DNA of 64,000 bases, taken from positions 372,001-436,000 of the forward strand of contig CAZNSX010000003.1 in NCBI GenBank assembly GCA_964575845.1. Direction: 5' to 3'. Every line of letters starts with the position of its first letter. Position 1 is the first letter of the stretch. Both the position numbers and the translations under genes were made by a program. Below are positions 42,646-51,569 of the stretch, one piece after another. Origin of the DNA: CAZNSX01 sp964575845 (GTDB lineage: Bacteria > UBA8248 > CAZNSX01). The notes under the pieces are model-generated. The model searched no databases and was not told where the DNA came from. It saw only the letters and a list, made by a program, of their open reading frames with translations.

Positions 42646-43950
42646 TCAGAACGAAGTGTCGAACCTATTCGGGTCAAGCGGAAGCTTGTGATGGGGCTTT
42701 ATCTCCTCGATGTCCTTGGTGCAGATGTCAAGCGCAGCCAGAGTGTAGACCTTGGCGAGATCCTCGATGTCCTTTATGGGAACCCGCTCGGGAGGAGTGA
42801 AGGAGCCGGTGCCGGTCTTAGGGCCTCCCAGCCCGCAGATGGCCGCCGGAGCGCCGGTGGCGTGCCTTATGACGCCGGAGTCCAGATAGCCGTACTTGAA
42901 CATGAGGTGGGGCTCCTTGCCCCTCATCTCAAGATGAGCGCGCCTTACGGCCTGCACCACATATTCCTTGAGCGAGACCTCGAACGCGGGGCAGAAGGGA
43001 TACTGGGGATTGAGGGGGAGCAGGTCCGCCACGAATTCGGGGTCATCACTCCTGAACCTGTCAAGGACAGCCTCAATATCCTCGGTTATTGACTGGAGCG
43101 TGGGCCCTACGGGTGTCCTCACACAGAGGTTTATTGTGCACTCGCCCATGAAGAGGCCGGTCTTGAACTCCAGGCCCCCCTTCACATAGGAGATATTCAC
43201 GCGAGGAGGCAGGATATCCTTGTACTTCTTCTCGTTGTAGGTCACTTTCATGCCCATGATAGCCTTCACGAGGTCGGCCATCTTCGGAGCCACGTGGACT
43301 CCCATCTCGGGGAATGACATGTGCGTGGGCTTGCCCTTGAGCCTTATGCTGAAGTCGTAGGAGCTCGCGTGGATGGGCGCAATGCCGAGGTCGGTGGGCT
43401 CGCCGTTGATCACCATATCTGCTGTTATGCCGCAATGGAGAAGGTATCTCGTGCCGAGGCCGTACTCCATCTCGCCTATGACGCCCTCGAATATGATGTC
43501 ACCTTTGAGCGGAACGCCCGCATCCCGCAGAGCCTTGATCGCGTAAACATAGGCCGCCACCGCGGCCTTCATGTTCATGGCGCCCACGCCGTACATGTGT
43601 CCGTCCTCGGTATCTATGCGGCCGCTGAAGGGGTCCTCGCCGATCTCCTCGTAGCCCGGGGGGATGGGCTCGGTGTCCAGGTGGCCGTTGAACATGAGGG
43701 TCGGCCCGCCGCCGCTTCCCTCAAGGCGGAAGACCACGTTCGGGCGGCCCGGCGCCGGGACGCCGTAACCTCTCACCTCATATAGCTTGGGCTTGAAGCC
43801 GAGCTTCTCAACCTCGCGGGCCAGGAAAAGTGCTACGTTCGTCTCACCCGGCGTGCCCGTAACGCTCGGTATCTTGATCATCCCGCTGATGAGCCGCATC
43901 AAGCCATCCAGGTCTAGCTTCTCAAGCACAGCCTTCTGAGACGCATGCAT
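42646..43950 (-). CDS. M20-family ArgE/DapE-like protein with degenerate zinc site (paralogue 2)
   Basis: A 434-residue paralogue. Retained: H90, D92 (NGHLDTEP), E184 (GEPTD). Changed: Asn126 for the bridging Asp (MNMK), GEM at 159-161 for DEE, F384 for the last metal His (SFTPPE). Near 353-357 the common GGTDA motif reads KYGYLDSG. The C-terminus DTSF is shared by all three paralogues. ATG 43950 follows GGAGGG by 5 bases. A perfect 12-bp hairpin separates it from the upstream paralogue. Confidence 0.85.
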   Translation of the reverse strand: MHASQKAVLEKLDLDGLMRLISGMIKIPSVTGTPGETNVALFLAREVEKLGFKPKLYEVRGYGVPAPGRPNVVFRLEGSGGGPTLMFNGHLDTEPIPPGYEEIGEDPFSGRIDTEDGHMYGVGAMNMKAAVAAYVYAIKALRDAGVPLKGDIIFEGVIGEMEYGLGTRYLLHCGITADMVINGEPTDLGIAPIHASSYDFSIRLKGKPTHMSFPEMGVHVAPKMADLVKAIMGMKVTYNEKKYKDILPPRVNISYVKGGLEFKTGLFMGECTINLCVRTPVGPTLQSITEDIEAVLDRFRSDDPEFVADLLPLNPQYPFCPAFEVSLKEYVVQAVRRAHLEMRGKEPHLMFKYGYLDSGVIRHATGAPAAICGLGGPKTGTGSFTPPERVPIKDIEDLAKVYTLAALDICTKDIEEIKPHHKLPLDPNRFDTSF

Positions 43951-44000
43951 GGAATTCCCTCCAAAATTCGCAACCGGACCATCTGGCGCACATAAACTTT

Positions 44001-44027
44001 GCGGGGGCCCTCTTAGAGGGCCCCCGC
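44001..44027 (-). promoter_or_regulatory. Perfect stem-loop between two M20 genes
   Basis: Twelve-base GC-rich arms (44001-44012 and 44016-44027) are joined by a 3-base loop. On the transcribed strand only AAAGTTT follows, so it is a weak terminator at best. It may stabilise the upstream mRNA or block read-through. Confidence 0.65.
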
Positions 44028-44044
44028 CTTTGCCGTGACGCAGG

Positions 44045-45343
44045 TCAGAAAGAGGTGTCGTACTTATCGGGGTCCGGCGGTATTCTGTAGTGGGGTCTGA
44101 TCTCCTCCATGTCCTTGGAGCATATATCCAGCGCGGCGAGGGCGTAGATCTTCACGGCGTCTACGACCTCGCTTATGAGCGCTCTCTCGGGCGGGGTGAA
44201 GGAGCCCGTGCCCCCAAGCATCCCGGCCGGACCGCAGACGCAAGAGGGCGCTCCGGTCAGGTACTGTATGGCGCTCGCGTCGTTGTATCCCACCTTGAAC
44301 ATGAGGTGCGGCTCCTTGCCCCTTACCTCGAGGTGGGCGCGCCTCACGGCCTGCACCACGTACTCCTTCAGCTGCACCTCGAAGGGCGGGCAGAAGGGGT
44401 ACTGCGGATTGAGGGGGAGCAGTTCAGCCATGAACTGGGGGTCCTCGCTCCTGAGCCTGTCCAGGACGGCCTCGACGTCGGCCATCACGGTCTTGAGCGT
44501 CGGTCCCAGCGGCGTCCGGACGCAGAAGTTCATCGTGGCCTCGTCTATGAAGAGGCCCGTCTTGTATTCCAGGCCTCCGTTGAGGTAGTTGATGTTCACG
44601 CGGGGTTGAAGGATGTCCTTGTACTTCTTCTCGTTGTAAGTCACCTTCATCCCGCTTATGGCCTCGATGAGCTTCGCCAGCTTGGGGGCCACGTGGACGC
44701 CCCTGGCCGGATAGCCCATGTGTGCTGGCTTCCCCCTGAGCCTGATGCTGAAGTCATAGGAGCTCGAAGACATGGGCGCGATGCCGAGGTCCGATGGCTC
44801 CCCGCAGATCACCATGTCCGGCTCGTACCCGCAGTGGAGGAGAAAACGGGTGCCCAGGTTGTACTCCATCTCCCCTATGACCCCGGCGAAGATGATGTCC
44901 CCCTTGAGCTCGACACCCGCATCGCGCAGGGCCTTGATGGCATAGACGTAGGCGGCCACGGCGGACTTCATGTTCATGGTGCCGATTCCGTATATGTGGC
45001 CGTCCTCATAATCTATGCGTCCGCTGAAGGGGTCCTCGCCTATCTCCTCGTAGCCGGGTGGCACGGGCTCTATGTCGAGGTGGCCGTTGAACATGAGGGA
45101 GGGCCCCCCGCCGGTCCCCTTTATGGTGAAGACCACGTTCGGCCGGCCGGGTGCCGGAACCCCGTAGCCCCTCACCTCGAGGAGCTTGGGCTCGAAGCCG
45201 AGCTTCTTGCACTCGCGCGCTAGGAAAAGGGCGACCGGGGTCTCCTCTCCCAAGAAGCTCGGGATCTTGACCAGCTCGCTCGTGAGCCTTACCACCCCTT
45301 CCTCGTCTATCTTATCAAGCACCGCCTTCTTGAGGTTTTCCAT
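44045..45343 (-). CDS. M20-family ArgE/DapE-like protein with degenerate zinc site (paralogue 3)
   Basis: A 432-residue paralogue. Retained: H88, D90 (NGHLDIEP), E182 (GEPSD). Changed: Asn124 (MNMK), GEM at 157-159, F382 (SFTPPE). All three ArgE-like genes in the cluster therefore carry one coherent set of replacements, which argues for selection rather than decay. ATG 45343 has GGGGAG 5 bases upstream. It lies only 9 bases downstream of the peptide-binding protein gene, so import and use of the ligand are linked. Confidence 0.85.
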   Translation of the reverse strand: MENLKKAVLDKIDEEGVVRLTSELVKIPSFLGEETPVALFLARECKKLGFEPKLLEVRGYGVPAPGRPNVVFTIKGTGGGPSLMFNGHLDIEPVPPGYEEIGEDPFSGRIDYEDGHIYGIGTMNMKSAVAAYVYAIKALRDAGVELKGDIIFAGVIGEMEYNLGTRFLLHCGYEPDMVICGEPSDLGIAPMSSSSYDFSIRLRGKPAHMGYPARGVHVAPKLAKLIEAISGMKVTYNEKKYKDILQPRVNINYLNGGLEYKTGLFIDEATMNFCVRTPLGPTLKTVMADVEAVLDRLRSEDPQFMAELLPLNPQYPFCPPFEVQLKEYVVQAVRRAHLEVRGKEPHLMFKVGYNDASAIQYLTGAPSCVCGPAGMLGGTGSFTPPERALISEVVDAVKIYALAALDICSKDMEEIRPHYRIPPDPDKYDTSF

Positions 45344-45352
45344 GTTGCTCCC

Positions 45353-46912
45353 CTAATCGGTCAGCTCCGCGGGCCACATCCACAATGCTGAGGGCTCGCT
45401 CGGAGACGGCACCCAGCCTTTCACGCGCTTGTTGGCGGCGTAGGTGTCGATCTGATAGTAGAGGATGAGCCAGGCTGCTTCCTCCTTTATCAACCTGAGG
45501 GCCTTGGCGTAGTACCCCATCCTCTCCTCGGTGACGACGGTCGACCTCGCCTTTTCCAGCAAATCGTCAAGTTCCTTGTTGCAGTATCTGGAGTAAATTG
45601 TCCCGCAGTGCAGGAGGGGGACAAGAACGCCGTCGTTGTCGAGGTTGGCACCCCAGCCCAGGAGGCCCAGCATAGTCCCGTCCCCCTTCGGGTCCTTGAG
45701 CACCCCCATGTAGGAGGAGAACTCGTAAGCCCTCACTTTTGCGTCTATTCCGAGCTTCCTGAACTGCCCCGCGATGGCCTCCACCACGGCCTTGTCGTTG
45801 AGGTATCTTCCGATGGGCGTGGTCAGGGTGAGCGACAGGCCCTTGCCTCCGGGGTATCCCGCCTCGGCGAGGAGCTCCTTCGCCTTCTCGGGGTCGTAGG
45901 TGTAGGGCTTAATGGTTGGGTCGTACCCGAAATGGAACGGAGTCGCCGCGCTGGCCAGCCGCCTCGCGTTGCCGCCGAGGACGTTCTTTATTATGGCCGG
46001 GACATCGACAGCGTAGTTCAGCGCCTGCCGGACCCTCTTGTCAGCGAGCGGGCCGCCGTGGATGGTATCCATCCGCATGTGGATGTTGAGTATGCTGGGG
46101 GCCTTATAGAGCTTCACGTTCGGGCTTCTCTCCAGCGGGCCGAAGAATTCCGGCGAGACGTCCTTTATGACGTCAACCTCACCGCTCAGGAGGGCGGCCA
46201 CTCGCGATGAGGTCTCGGGAATCGGCCTGAAAATGATCCTCTTGACCTTCGGCGCGCCGCGCCAGTAGTTCTCGTTCGCCTCGAGGACCATCTCCTCGTC
46301 TTTCTTCCAGCTCACCAGCTTGTAGGGTCCTGTCCCTACGGGATGGGTTGCGAGGTAATCCAGGCTCTTTTCCTTGTAGTACTTGGGCGCCAGCATTGCC
46401 GCACTGAAGGAGAGGTTGGCCAGCAAAACGGGGTACGGTTTATGGGTGATCACGCGAACGGTGTACTCGTCAACGATCTGCACATCTTTGACTGGTTTGT
46501 ACTGGCTGTAGCGCTGGGACTTTATCTTGGGGTCGATGAAGCGCAAGATCGTGTACTTGAAAGCTTCGGCATTGAAAGGCTCGCCGTTGTGGAACTTGAC
46601 CCCCTTGCGCAGCTTGAACTCCCACACGGTGGGACTGATGTTCTTGTAGGATGTGGCGAGGGCGGGCCTTAACACAACGTCATCGCCCTCCGTCATGCGC
46701 GCATAGGGGGGGTCGAAGATGTTCGCGATGATGATCCAGGCGGGGTTCTCGCGGTGCCGCTGAGGGTCAAGGGTGCTCGGGTCTGAACCCTGGGAGACGA
46801 CGATGGTATCTTTTGCGGCACCGGACGCGGGGCCGGATGCAAGGGCGAGGGCCCCAAATGCCACTATCAGGAAGAGAATAACTATCTTTGAAAAACCACA
46901 TTTTCCCTTCAT
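45353..46912 (-). CDS. Peptide/nickel-type ABC solute-binding protein (DppA family)
   Basis: A 519-residue family 5 extracellular solute-binding protein. The signal peptide is KIVILFLIVAFGALALASGP, probably cleaved near ASGAA. Family marks are SQGSDPSTLDPQRHRENPA, WEFKLRKGVKFHNGEPFNAE, ATHPVGTGPYKLVSW and VRQALNYAVD. The ligand could be a peptide, glutathione-like compound or other amide. ATG 46912 has GGAGGAG about 10 bases upstream. The cognate permeases are 4 kb upstream on the same strand, separated by three enzyme genes; no ATPase gene is in the window. Confidence 0.9.
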   Translation of the reverse strand: MKGKCGFSKIVILFLIVAFGALALASGPASGAAKDTIVVSQGSDPSTLDPQRHRENPAWIIIANIFDPPYARMTEGDDVVLRPALATSYKNISPTVWEFKLRKGVKFHNGEPFNAEAFKYTILRFIDPKIKSQRYSQYKPVKDVQIVDEYTVRVITHKPYPVLLANLSFSAAMLAPKYYKEKSLDYLATHPVGTGPYKLVSWKKDEEMVLEANENYWRGAPKVKRIIFRPIPETSSRVAALLSGEVDVIKDVSPEFFGPLERSPNVKLYKAPSILNIHMRMDTIHGGPLADKRVRQALNYAVDVPAIIKNVLGGNARRLASAATPFHFGYDPTIKPYTYDPEKAKELLAEAGYPGGKGLSLTLTTPIGRYLNDKAVVEAIAGQFRKLGIDAKVRAYEFSSYMGVLKDPKGDGTMLGLLGWGANLDNDGVLVPLLHCGTIYSRYCNKELDDLLEKARSTVVTEERMGYYAKALRLIKEEAAWLILYYQIDTYAANKRVKGWVPSPSEPSALWMWPAELTD

Positions 46913-47044
46913 AATCTCTCTCCTCCTTATTCAGAAAATGTCAGACCTCCCATCTCATCTTCAAACTATACCACCTTCAAACACAACACCTCCTTTCTCT
47001 CGATGAGGGGTGAAAACGCTTTCGATACAGGAAGAACTGAAACC

Positions 47045-48379
47045 CTATAAGACTCCGGCGGCCTTCCAAACCGATTCGGCCGCGCTCTGGGCCTCGCGAA
47101 TTATCTCCCTCTCATCGGCCACCCTGAGCACCCCGCCCTCAACCAGGATTTTGCCGTCCACCATGACTGTGTCCACGTCCCCAGAGCAGGCGTTGTAGAC
47201 GATGGTGGGAAGAACGTAATCCCTGTGGACGGGCGAAAGGCCGGGCCGCCTCATGTCTATGACCGTGATGTCGGCCTTCTTGCCGGCCTCGATGGAGCCG
47301 ATCTCCTCACCGAGCCTCAGGATGTCGGCGGCTTCAATCGTGATCATTCTGAGCGCTCTCTCGGACGTCATGACATCCGCCCTTTCCGCCTGAAGGCGCA
47401 CGGCGCAGATGGCGAAGCGTAGGTTGTCCCAGGGGTCCAGGTTGAAGTTATCCGTGCCGAGGCCCACCCTGATCTTTCGCTTGTATATCTCGGCCATCGG
47501 CGGGAAAGTTCCGCGCTTCGACATGATGACGGGACAGTGGGCCAGTGAGGTGTCGGTCGCCTCGATGAGGTCTATCTCGTTTTCCTGCAAGAACGGGAAG
47601 TGAGCGGCTATCAGGCCCTCTCCGAGCAGCTCGAGCTCATCCAAAAGCTCGAAAGAGCCTTTGCCGTAGGTTTCCCGGATGTAATCCACCTCGGTCCGAG
47701 TCTGCGAGACATGGGTGTGGATGAGGACGCCGTACCCCTCGGCGATCTTGCGGCACTCCTTGAGTGCCTGCAGCGAGCAGAGGTTCGGAGCCATGGGGGC
47801 GACGCTGCAGGTGATGCGCCCTGGGGCCCGCCCGTTCCACTTCTCGATGAAATCGACGCTCCTCTGTATGCGGCCTCCTTCATCGGGGGTGAAGATATGG
47901 CGGCGGTTCCTGACCTCCCCAAGATTGACGCCCCGGATGCGGTAGTTCAAGCAGGCCCTCAGGCCCATATCCTCCACGGCGACAGCCACCCGGTCGGCGA
48001 AGTCCCAGGCGTCATTGATCGTGGTGCAGCCCGCCTTCAGGAGCTCGGCGCAACTCAATCGGCTGAGCGCCTCTGCGGCGTCGGCGGTGAAGTGGTCGTT
48101 TATGGGAGAAGCGATGGCCCAGTAGCCGTCGTTAACGTCCTCGGTGAGCCCGCGGCCCGCGCTCCAGGGCATGTGGCCGTGCATGTTGACGAGCCCGGGT
48201 AAGACCGCCTTTCCGGAGGCGTTCAACTTCTCGTAATCGGCATATTTGCCGGCAAGTTCAGATGTCGGCCCGACAGCCTCTATCCGGTCATCGCGAACCG
48301 CGACCGCGCCATCCGTGAGGATCGTGCCCTCAGGGTCCATCGTGACGACCGTGGCACCTTCCACCAAAAGTTCGCTCAT
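47045..48379 (-). CDS. TRZ/ATZ-family amidohydrolase (SsnA/cytosine-deaminase-like)
   Basis: The 444-residue metal-dependent hydrolase has a TIM-barrel with NMHGHMPW (His-x-His), the barrel His in IHTHVSQTRTEV, a His in AAHFPFL, and the catalytic Asp in GTDNFNLDPWDN. Small beta-sandwich parts flank it at both ends. Members remove amino or chloro groups from triazines, purines and pyrimidines or open related rings. ATG 48379 is favoured because GGGGAG lies 8 bases upstream; ATG 48388 is 3 codons earlier. It is between the 2Fe-2S and binding-protein genes. Confidence 0.85.
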   Translation of the reverse strand: MSELLVEGATVVTMDPEGTILTDGAVAVRDDRIEAVGPTSELAGKYADYEKLNASGKAVLPGLVNMHGHMPWSAGRGLTEDVNDGYWAIASPINDHFTADAAEALSRLSCAELLKAGCTTINDAWDFADRVAVAVEDMGLRACLNYRIRGVNLGEVRNRRHIFTPDEGGRIQRSVDFIEKWNGRAPGRITCSVAPMAPNLCSLQALKECRKIAEGYGVLIHTHVSQTRTEVDYIRETYGKGSFELLDELELLGEGLIAAHFPFLQENEIDLIEATDTSLAHCPVIMSKRGTFPPMAEIYKRKIRVGLGTDNFNLDPWDNLRFAICAVRLQAERADVMTSERALRMITIEAADILRLGEEIGSIEAGKKADITVIDMRRPGLSPVHRDYVLPTIVYNACSGDVDTVMVDGKILVEGGVLRVADEREIIREAQSAAESVWKAAGVL

Positions 48380-48427
48380 GCCATCCACTCCCCGTCAAAA
48401 AGAACTATATTACATTTGCAAGCGGCA

Positions 48428-48745
48428 TTATACATTTGCAAACAGTTCGGTGACAAGGTCTCTCAAGAGTCTTTTCCTGTCCACGGGTTCGACGACCAGC
48501 TCACACGACCCCTTCACAAGACTCTTGCACGCGAGCCTCCTTTTCCCATTGACCAGTACCTGACACAGGCCGCAGAAGCCGATGTTACAGGAGTGCCTGC
48601 AGACGACGCCGTCCATCTCGTAGGCCTCCTTCAGGACATCGAGGACACTCACCACCCCCTCGAACGGAACGCGATAAGTCTCGAAAAGAGACTCACCCCC
48701 TCCTTCGGGCTCATAACGCAAAACTTTCAGAAGCACCTCTTCCAA
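48428..48745 (-). CDS. Minimal SdhB/FrdB-like 2Fe-2S protein
   Basis: A 105-residue protein equivalent to only the N-terminal plant-ferredoxin domain of SdhB. The ligands C53, C58, C61 and C73 have exactly the spacing x4-x2-x11 of E. coli SdhB (CNIGFCGLC...LAC). It ends at the RDLV motif where SdhB proteins enter the 4Fe-4S domain. Start is TTG 48745 with GGAG 8 bases upstream, 4 bases after the flavoprotein stop, so it is a real partner of that protein and not merely a truncated gene. Confidence 0.8.
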   Translation of the reverse strand: MEEVLLKVLRYEPEGGGESLFETYRVPFEGVVSVLDVLKEAYEMDGVVCRHSCNIGFCGLCQVLVNGKRRLACKSLVKGSCELVVEPVDRKRLLRDLVTELFANV

Positions 48746-48749
48746 TGCT

Positions 48750-50474
48750 TTACTCCGGCGCTATTCTGGAGAAGGAGCAAGGTATCTCCTCAAGCTCCAG
48801 TTTTCCCCCGCTCGACCTGACCACGATGTTCTTCAGCCAATCGCGGCAAGGCTCCACATAGTCTTCGCGCTCATGGTTCCCGCGAGTTTCCTTCCTGAGA
48901 AGCGCTGGATTGGCCGTCATCTCGGCCACCTCGAGCATATTCTGCAACTCCAGTGACTCGACCCACTCCCTGTTGTACTTCCTGCTTTTCGTCCTGAGCG
49001 CGATGTTGGGGAGGCCTTGCTCGCGGATGTGAGCGAGCTCGGCGAGAGCCTCCCTCAGGCCGCCTTCATTTCTTAGCACGCCCACCTTCTGCATCATGAG
49101 CCGCTGCAGGTCTTTCCTTACCCGGTGAGGCCGAGTCCCCCTCCCCTCCCGGAGGAAGGAGATTACCCGGTGGGCCTCCGCCTTTGCGCTCTCACCATTG
49201 ACTCCGGGTGAGGAGGAGCCCTTTGCATGTTCCGCGGCCGAGATGCCCGCGACCTTTCCCGTCACCGCCGCCTGCAAGAGTGCATCCCCCGGCATCCTGT
49301 TCGCTCCGAAAACCCCCCCTATGGCCTCACCAGAGGCAAAGAGGCCGGGGACCCTGGTTTCCATTCCAGGGCCGACCTTGATGCCGCCGCACCAGAAATG
49401 GGCGAACGTCCCAATCTCTACCGGGACCCTCCGCAGGTCCAGGCCGTATTCCAGAAGATTGATGCCCCTGAAGAGCCATTTCGGGGCGAACTTGCGGACC
49501 CCCTCCTCCACTTCTTTATCGCCCATGTGAGAGACGTCTAGCCAAACCCCTCCATTGGGGGAGCCTCTCCCCTCCGTGACCTCCCTGTGTATGGCTCTCG
49601 CCATTATGTCCCGGTCCGTGAGCTCCATCCTTTCTGGGTCATAGCGCTCAAGGAAGCGCTCTCCCTTTGCATTCAGCATCACTCCCCGGAGCAACACGCG
49701 GGCGAGGTGGGCCACCCCCTGGTTTCCCTTCAAAGCCAAAGGGGAGAGCAACACCGTCGGATGAAACTGAACGAATTCCATGTCCACGAGTTCCGCCCCC
49801 GCTCGCAGTGCCATGGCGAACCCGTCTCCTGTGCTCTCGGGCGTCCCGCACTGATGCTCATAGAGGTACATCGCCCCGCCCGTCGCATCAACTACCGCCT
49901 TTGTCTTGAATAACAGGAGTTCCCCTGTCTTGATGTCTATGCCGAAGGCACCCGTGAGCCGCCCTGATGCGGAGACCAGATAGTTTGTCACGAAGACCTC
50001 GTCCATAAGTCTTATTTTCAGCCGCCCGAGCGCCTCCTTCTTGAGCACGCGCATAATGGCAACCCCGGGGCGGTAACCGATGGAGAGCGCCCTCGCGTGG
50101 CTGTGGCCGTACATCTTGACCTGCCTGTACCTATTGCCCTCCCTATCCCAGTTGAGGCCCCACCGGGAAAGCTCCTCGACGCACTCCTGCGCTCCGTACG
50201 CGACGAGCTCCGCGAGCCCCTGGTCGCTTATCCACCGGCCTTTCTGCACTATGTCCCTGAGGTGCTCCTCGGGACTATCCTCGGGGTCAGCGAGGCCGAG
50301 CGCAGCACTGAAAGAGAAGACGGCCTTAAGCGTGACGCCGCTCCTGCCCATTATGTTCTTGGTGACGAGAATGACATCCGCGCCGCAATCGGCCGCCGCG
50401 ATGGCGGCTCTCGCCCCCGCCGCCTCACTGCCCACGACGAGGACGTCGGTCTCTATCGTCGTGAAATTTTCCAT
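48750..50474 (-). CDS. Fumarate reductase/succinate dehydrogenase-like flavoprotein
   Basis: A 574-residue FAD protein: DVLVVGSEAAGARAAIAAA at the N-terminus, GRSGVTLKAVFSFSA, VVDATGGAMYLYEHQ, and FVQFHPT. The usual catalytic RGEGG loop is shortened to LRGVML, and the HTxxGG region reads FAHFWCGGIKV. The FAD-site GANRMPGDALLQA differs from SdhA's GANRLGGNSLLE. These changes point to a non-succinate substrate. The helical C-terminus (ELQNMLEVAEMTANPALLRKE) is normal for the family. ATG 50474 follows AAGGA by 5 bases. It pairs with the minimal 2Fe-2S protein; no membrane anchor gene is present. Confidence 0.88.
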   Translation of the reverse strand: MENFTTIETDVLVVGSEAAGARAAIAAADCGADVILVTKNIMGRSGVTLKAVFSFSAALGLADPEDSPEEHLRDIVQKGRWISDQGLAELVAYGAQECVEELSRWGLNWDREGNRYRQVKMYGHSHARALSIGYRPGVAIMRVLKKEALGRLKIRLMDEVFVTNYLVSASGRLTGAFGIDIKTGELLLFKTKAVVDATGGAMYLYEHQCGTPESTGDGFAMALRAGAELVDMEFVQFHPTVLLSPLALKGNQGVAHLARVLLRGVMLNAKGERFLERYDPERMELTDRDIMARAIHREVTEGRGSPNGGVWLDVSHMGDKEVEEGVRKFAPKWLFRGINLLEYGLDLRRVPVEIGTFAHFWCGGIKVGPGMETRVPGLFASGEAIGGVFGANRMPGDALLQAAVTGKVAGISAAEHAKGSSSPGVNGESAKAEAHRVISFLREGRGTRPHRVRKDLQRLMMQKVGVLRNEGGLREALAELAHIREQGLPNIALRTKSRKYNREWVESLELQNMLEVAEMTANPALLRKETRGNHEREDYVEPCRDWLKNIVVRSSGGKLELEEIPCSFSRIAPE

Positions 50475-50620
50475 GGCGTCCTTTCCGAAACCTAGGGGAA
50501 CCTTGAGCCTTCGAGCCTGAGCCGAGGGCCTCGCGGCTGGCCCTTGTGTTCTCAGCTTTCAAAAAATCGAGCCGTCATCGTCTCCAGAACCTCGGGTGTC
50601 CATCGAACTCCGAGAACAGG

Positions 50621-51541
50621 CTATATCTTGAGCCTCGGGTCTAATGTATCGCGCAGCCAATCGCCCAGGATATTGATCGACAGCACCGTGAAGAGAATAG
50701 CCAGCCCGGGGAAGGTGGGCATCCACCATGAAATATATATGTAGTTCCTGCTGTCCGCGAGCATTCCCCCCCAGGTCGGCGTCGGGGGTTGTACCCCGAG
50801 CCCGAGAAAGCTGAGCGAGGATTCCATTATTATCACTCTTGCGACCTGGAGCGTTGTTATGACGATGCAGGAAGCAACCACATTCGGCAGTACGTGCCTC
50901 ATTATGACCCTCATCGCCCCGCCCCCGGCTGCCCTTATCGCCATGATGAATTCCATCTCCCGTATCTGCAAAACCTGCGCGCGCACGATGCGCGCGTAAA
51001 GGACCCATCCAGCGAGCCCCATGACGATGATGATGTTGGGCAGGCTCGGGCCGAGGGCGGCCACGATCGCAAGCGCGAGGAGGATGAGCGGAAACGAGAG
51101 CTGTACGTCCGCAAGCCGCATGAGGACATTGTCCACCCACCTGCCGTAGTATCCCGCCAGAAGGCCCGCTATCCCCCCCAGCAGCGCTGATATGGCCACG
51201 CCGAGCACACCCACCAACATGGAAATGCGCGAACCGTAAATCAAACGGCTCAGCATATCCCTTCCCAGGTGGTCGGTGCCGAGAATGAACTCCCACGAAC
51301 CCCCAGGGGAAAATACAGGAGGGATGAGCTTTTTTCGTACATCTTGATATGTCGGGTCATAGGGCACGATGTAAGGGGCGAAGACGGCGGCGAAGACGAT
51401 CATGAGAAGGATCACCACGCAAACGACAGAGGTTGGATTAGAGCGCAGGCTCCTGAAAATATAGGCGGCCTGGCTCTCGGTACCTTTCTCTTCGACAGCT
51501 TCTTCCATCACTGCGGAGGAGAACCTTTCTCCTAGAGTCAT
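50621..51541 (-). CDS. Dipeptide-type ABC permease (DppC family)
   Basis: A 306-residue inner-membrane permease with six hydrophobic segments. It has the usual DppC features: a cytoplasmic N-tail, LGTDHLGRDMLSRLIYGSR in the periplasmic segment, and the ATPase-contact loop AIRAAGGGAMRVIMRHVLPN. Its C-terminus LGDWLRDTLDPRLKI is standard. It is 28 bases downstream of the DppB-type gene. It must use an ATPase pair encoded outside the window. Confidence 0.92.
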   Translation of the reverse strand: MTLGERFSSAVMEEAVEEKGTESQAAYIFRSLRSNPTSVVCVVILLMIVFAAVFAPYIVPYDPTYQDVRKKLIPPVFSPGGSWEFILGTDHLGRDMLSRLIYGSRISMLVGVLGVAISALLGGIAGLLAGYYGRWVDNVLMRLADVQLSFPLILLALAIVAALGPSLPNIIIVMGLAGWVLYARIVRAQVLQIREMEFIMAIRAAGGGAMRVIMRHVLPNVVASCIVITTLQVARVIIMESSLSFLGLGVQPPTPTWGGMLADSRNYIYISWWMPTFPGLAILFTVLSINILGDWLRDTLDPRLKI

Positions 51542-51569
51542 CGCAAGCCCGTCCGACCGTGCGTTACCA

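Noticed and set aside
44090..45223. Open frame of 377 codons antisense to an M20 gene
   Set aside because: It mirrors the third-codon-position GC bias of the real gene, has no family motifs and no ribosome binding site. The same applies to 41479-42645 and 30998-31813.
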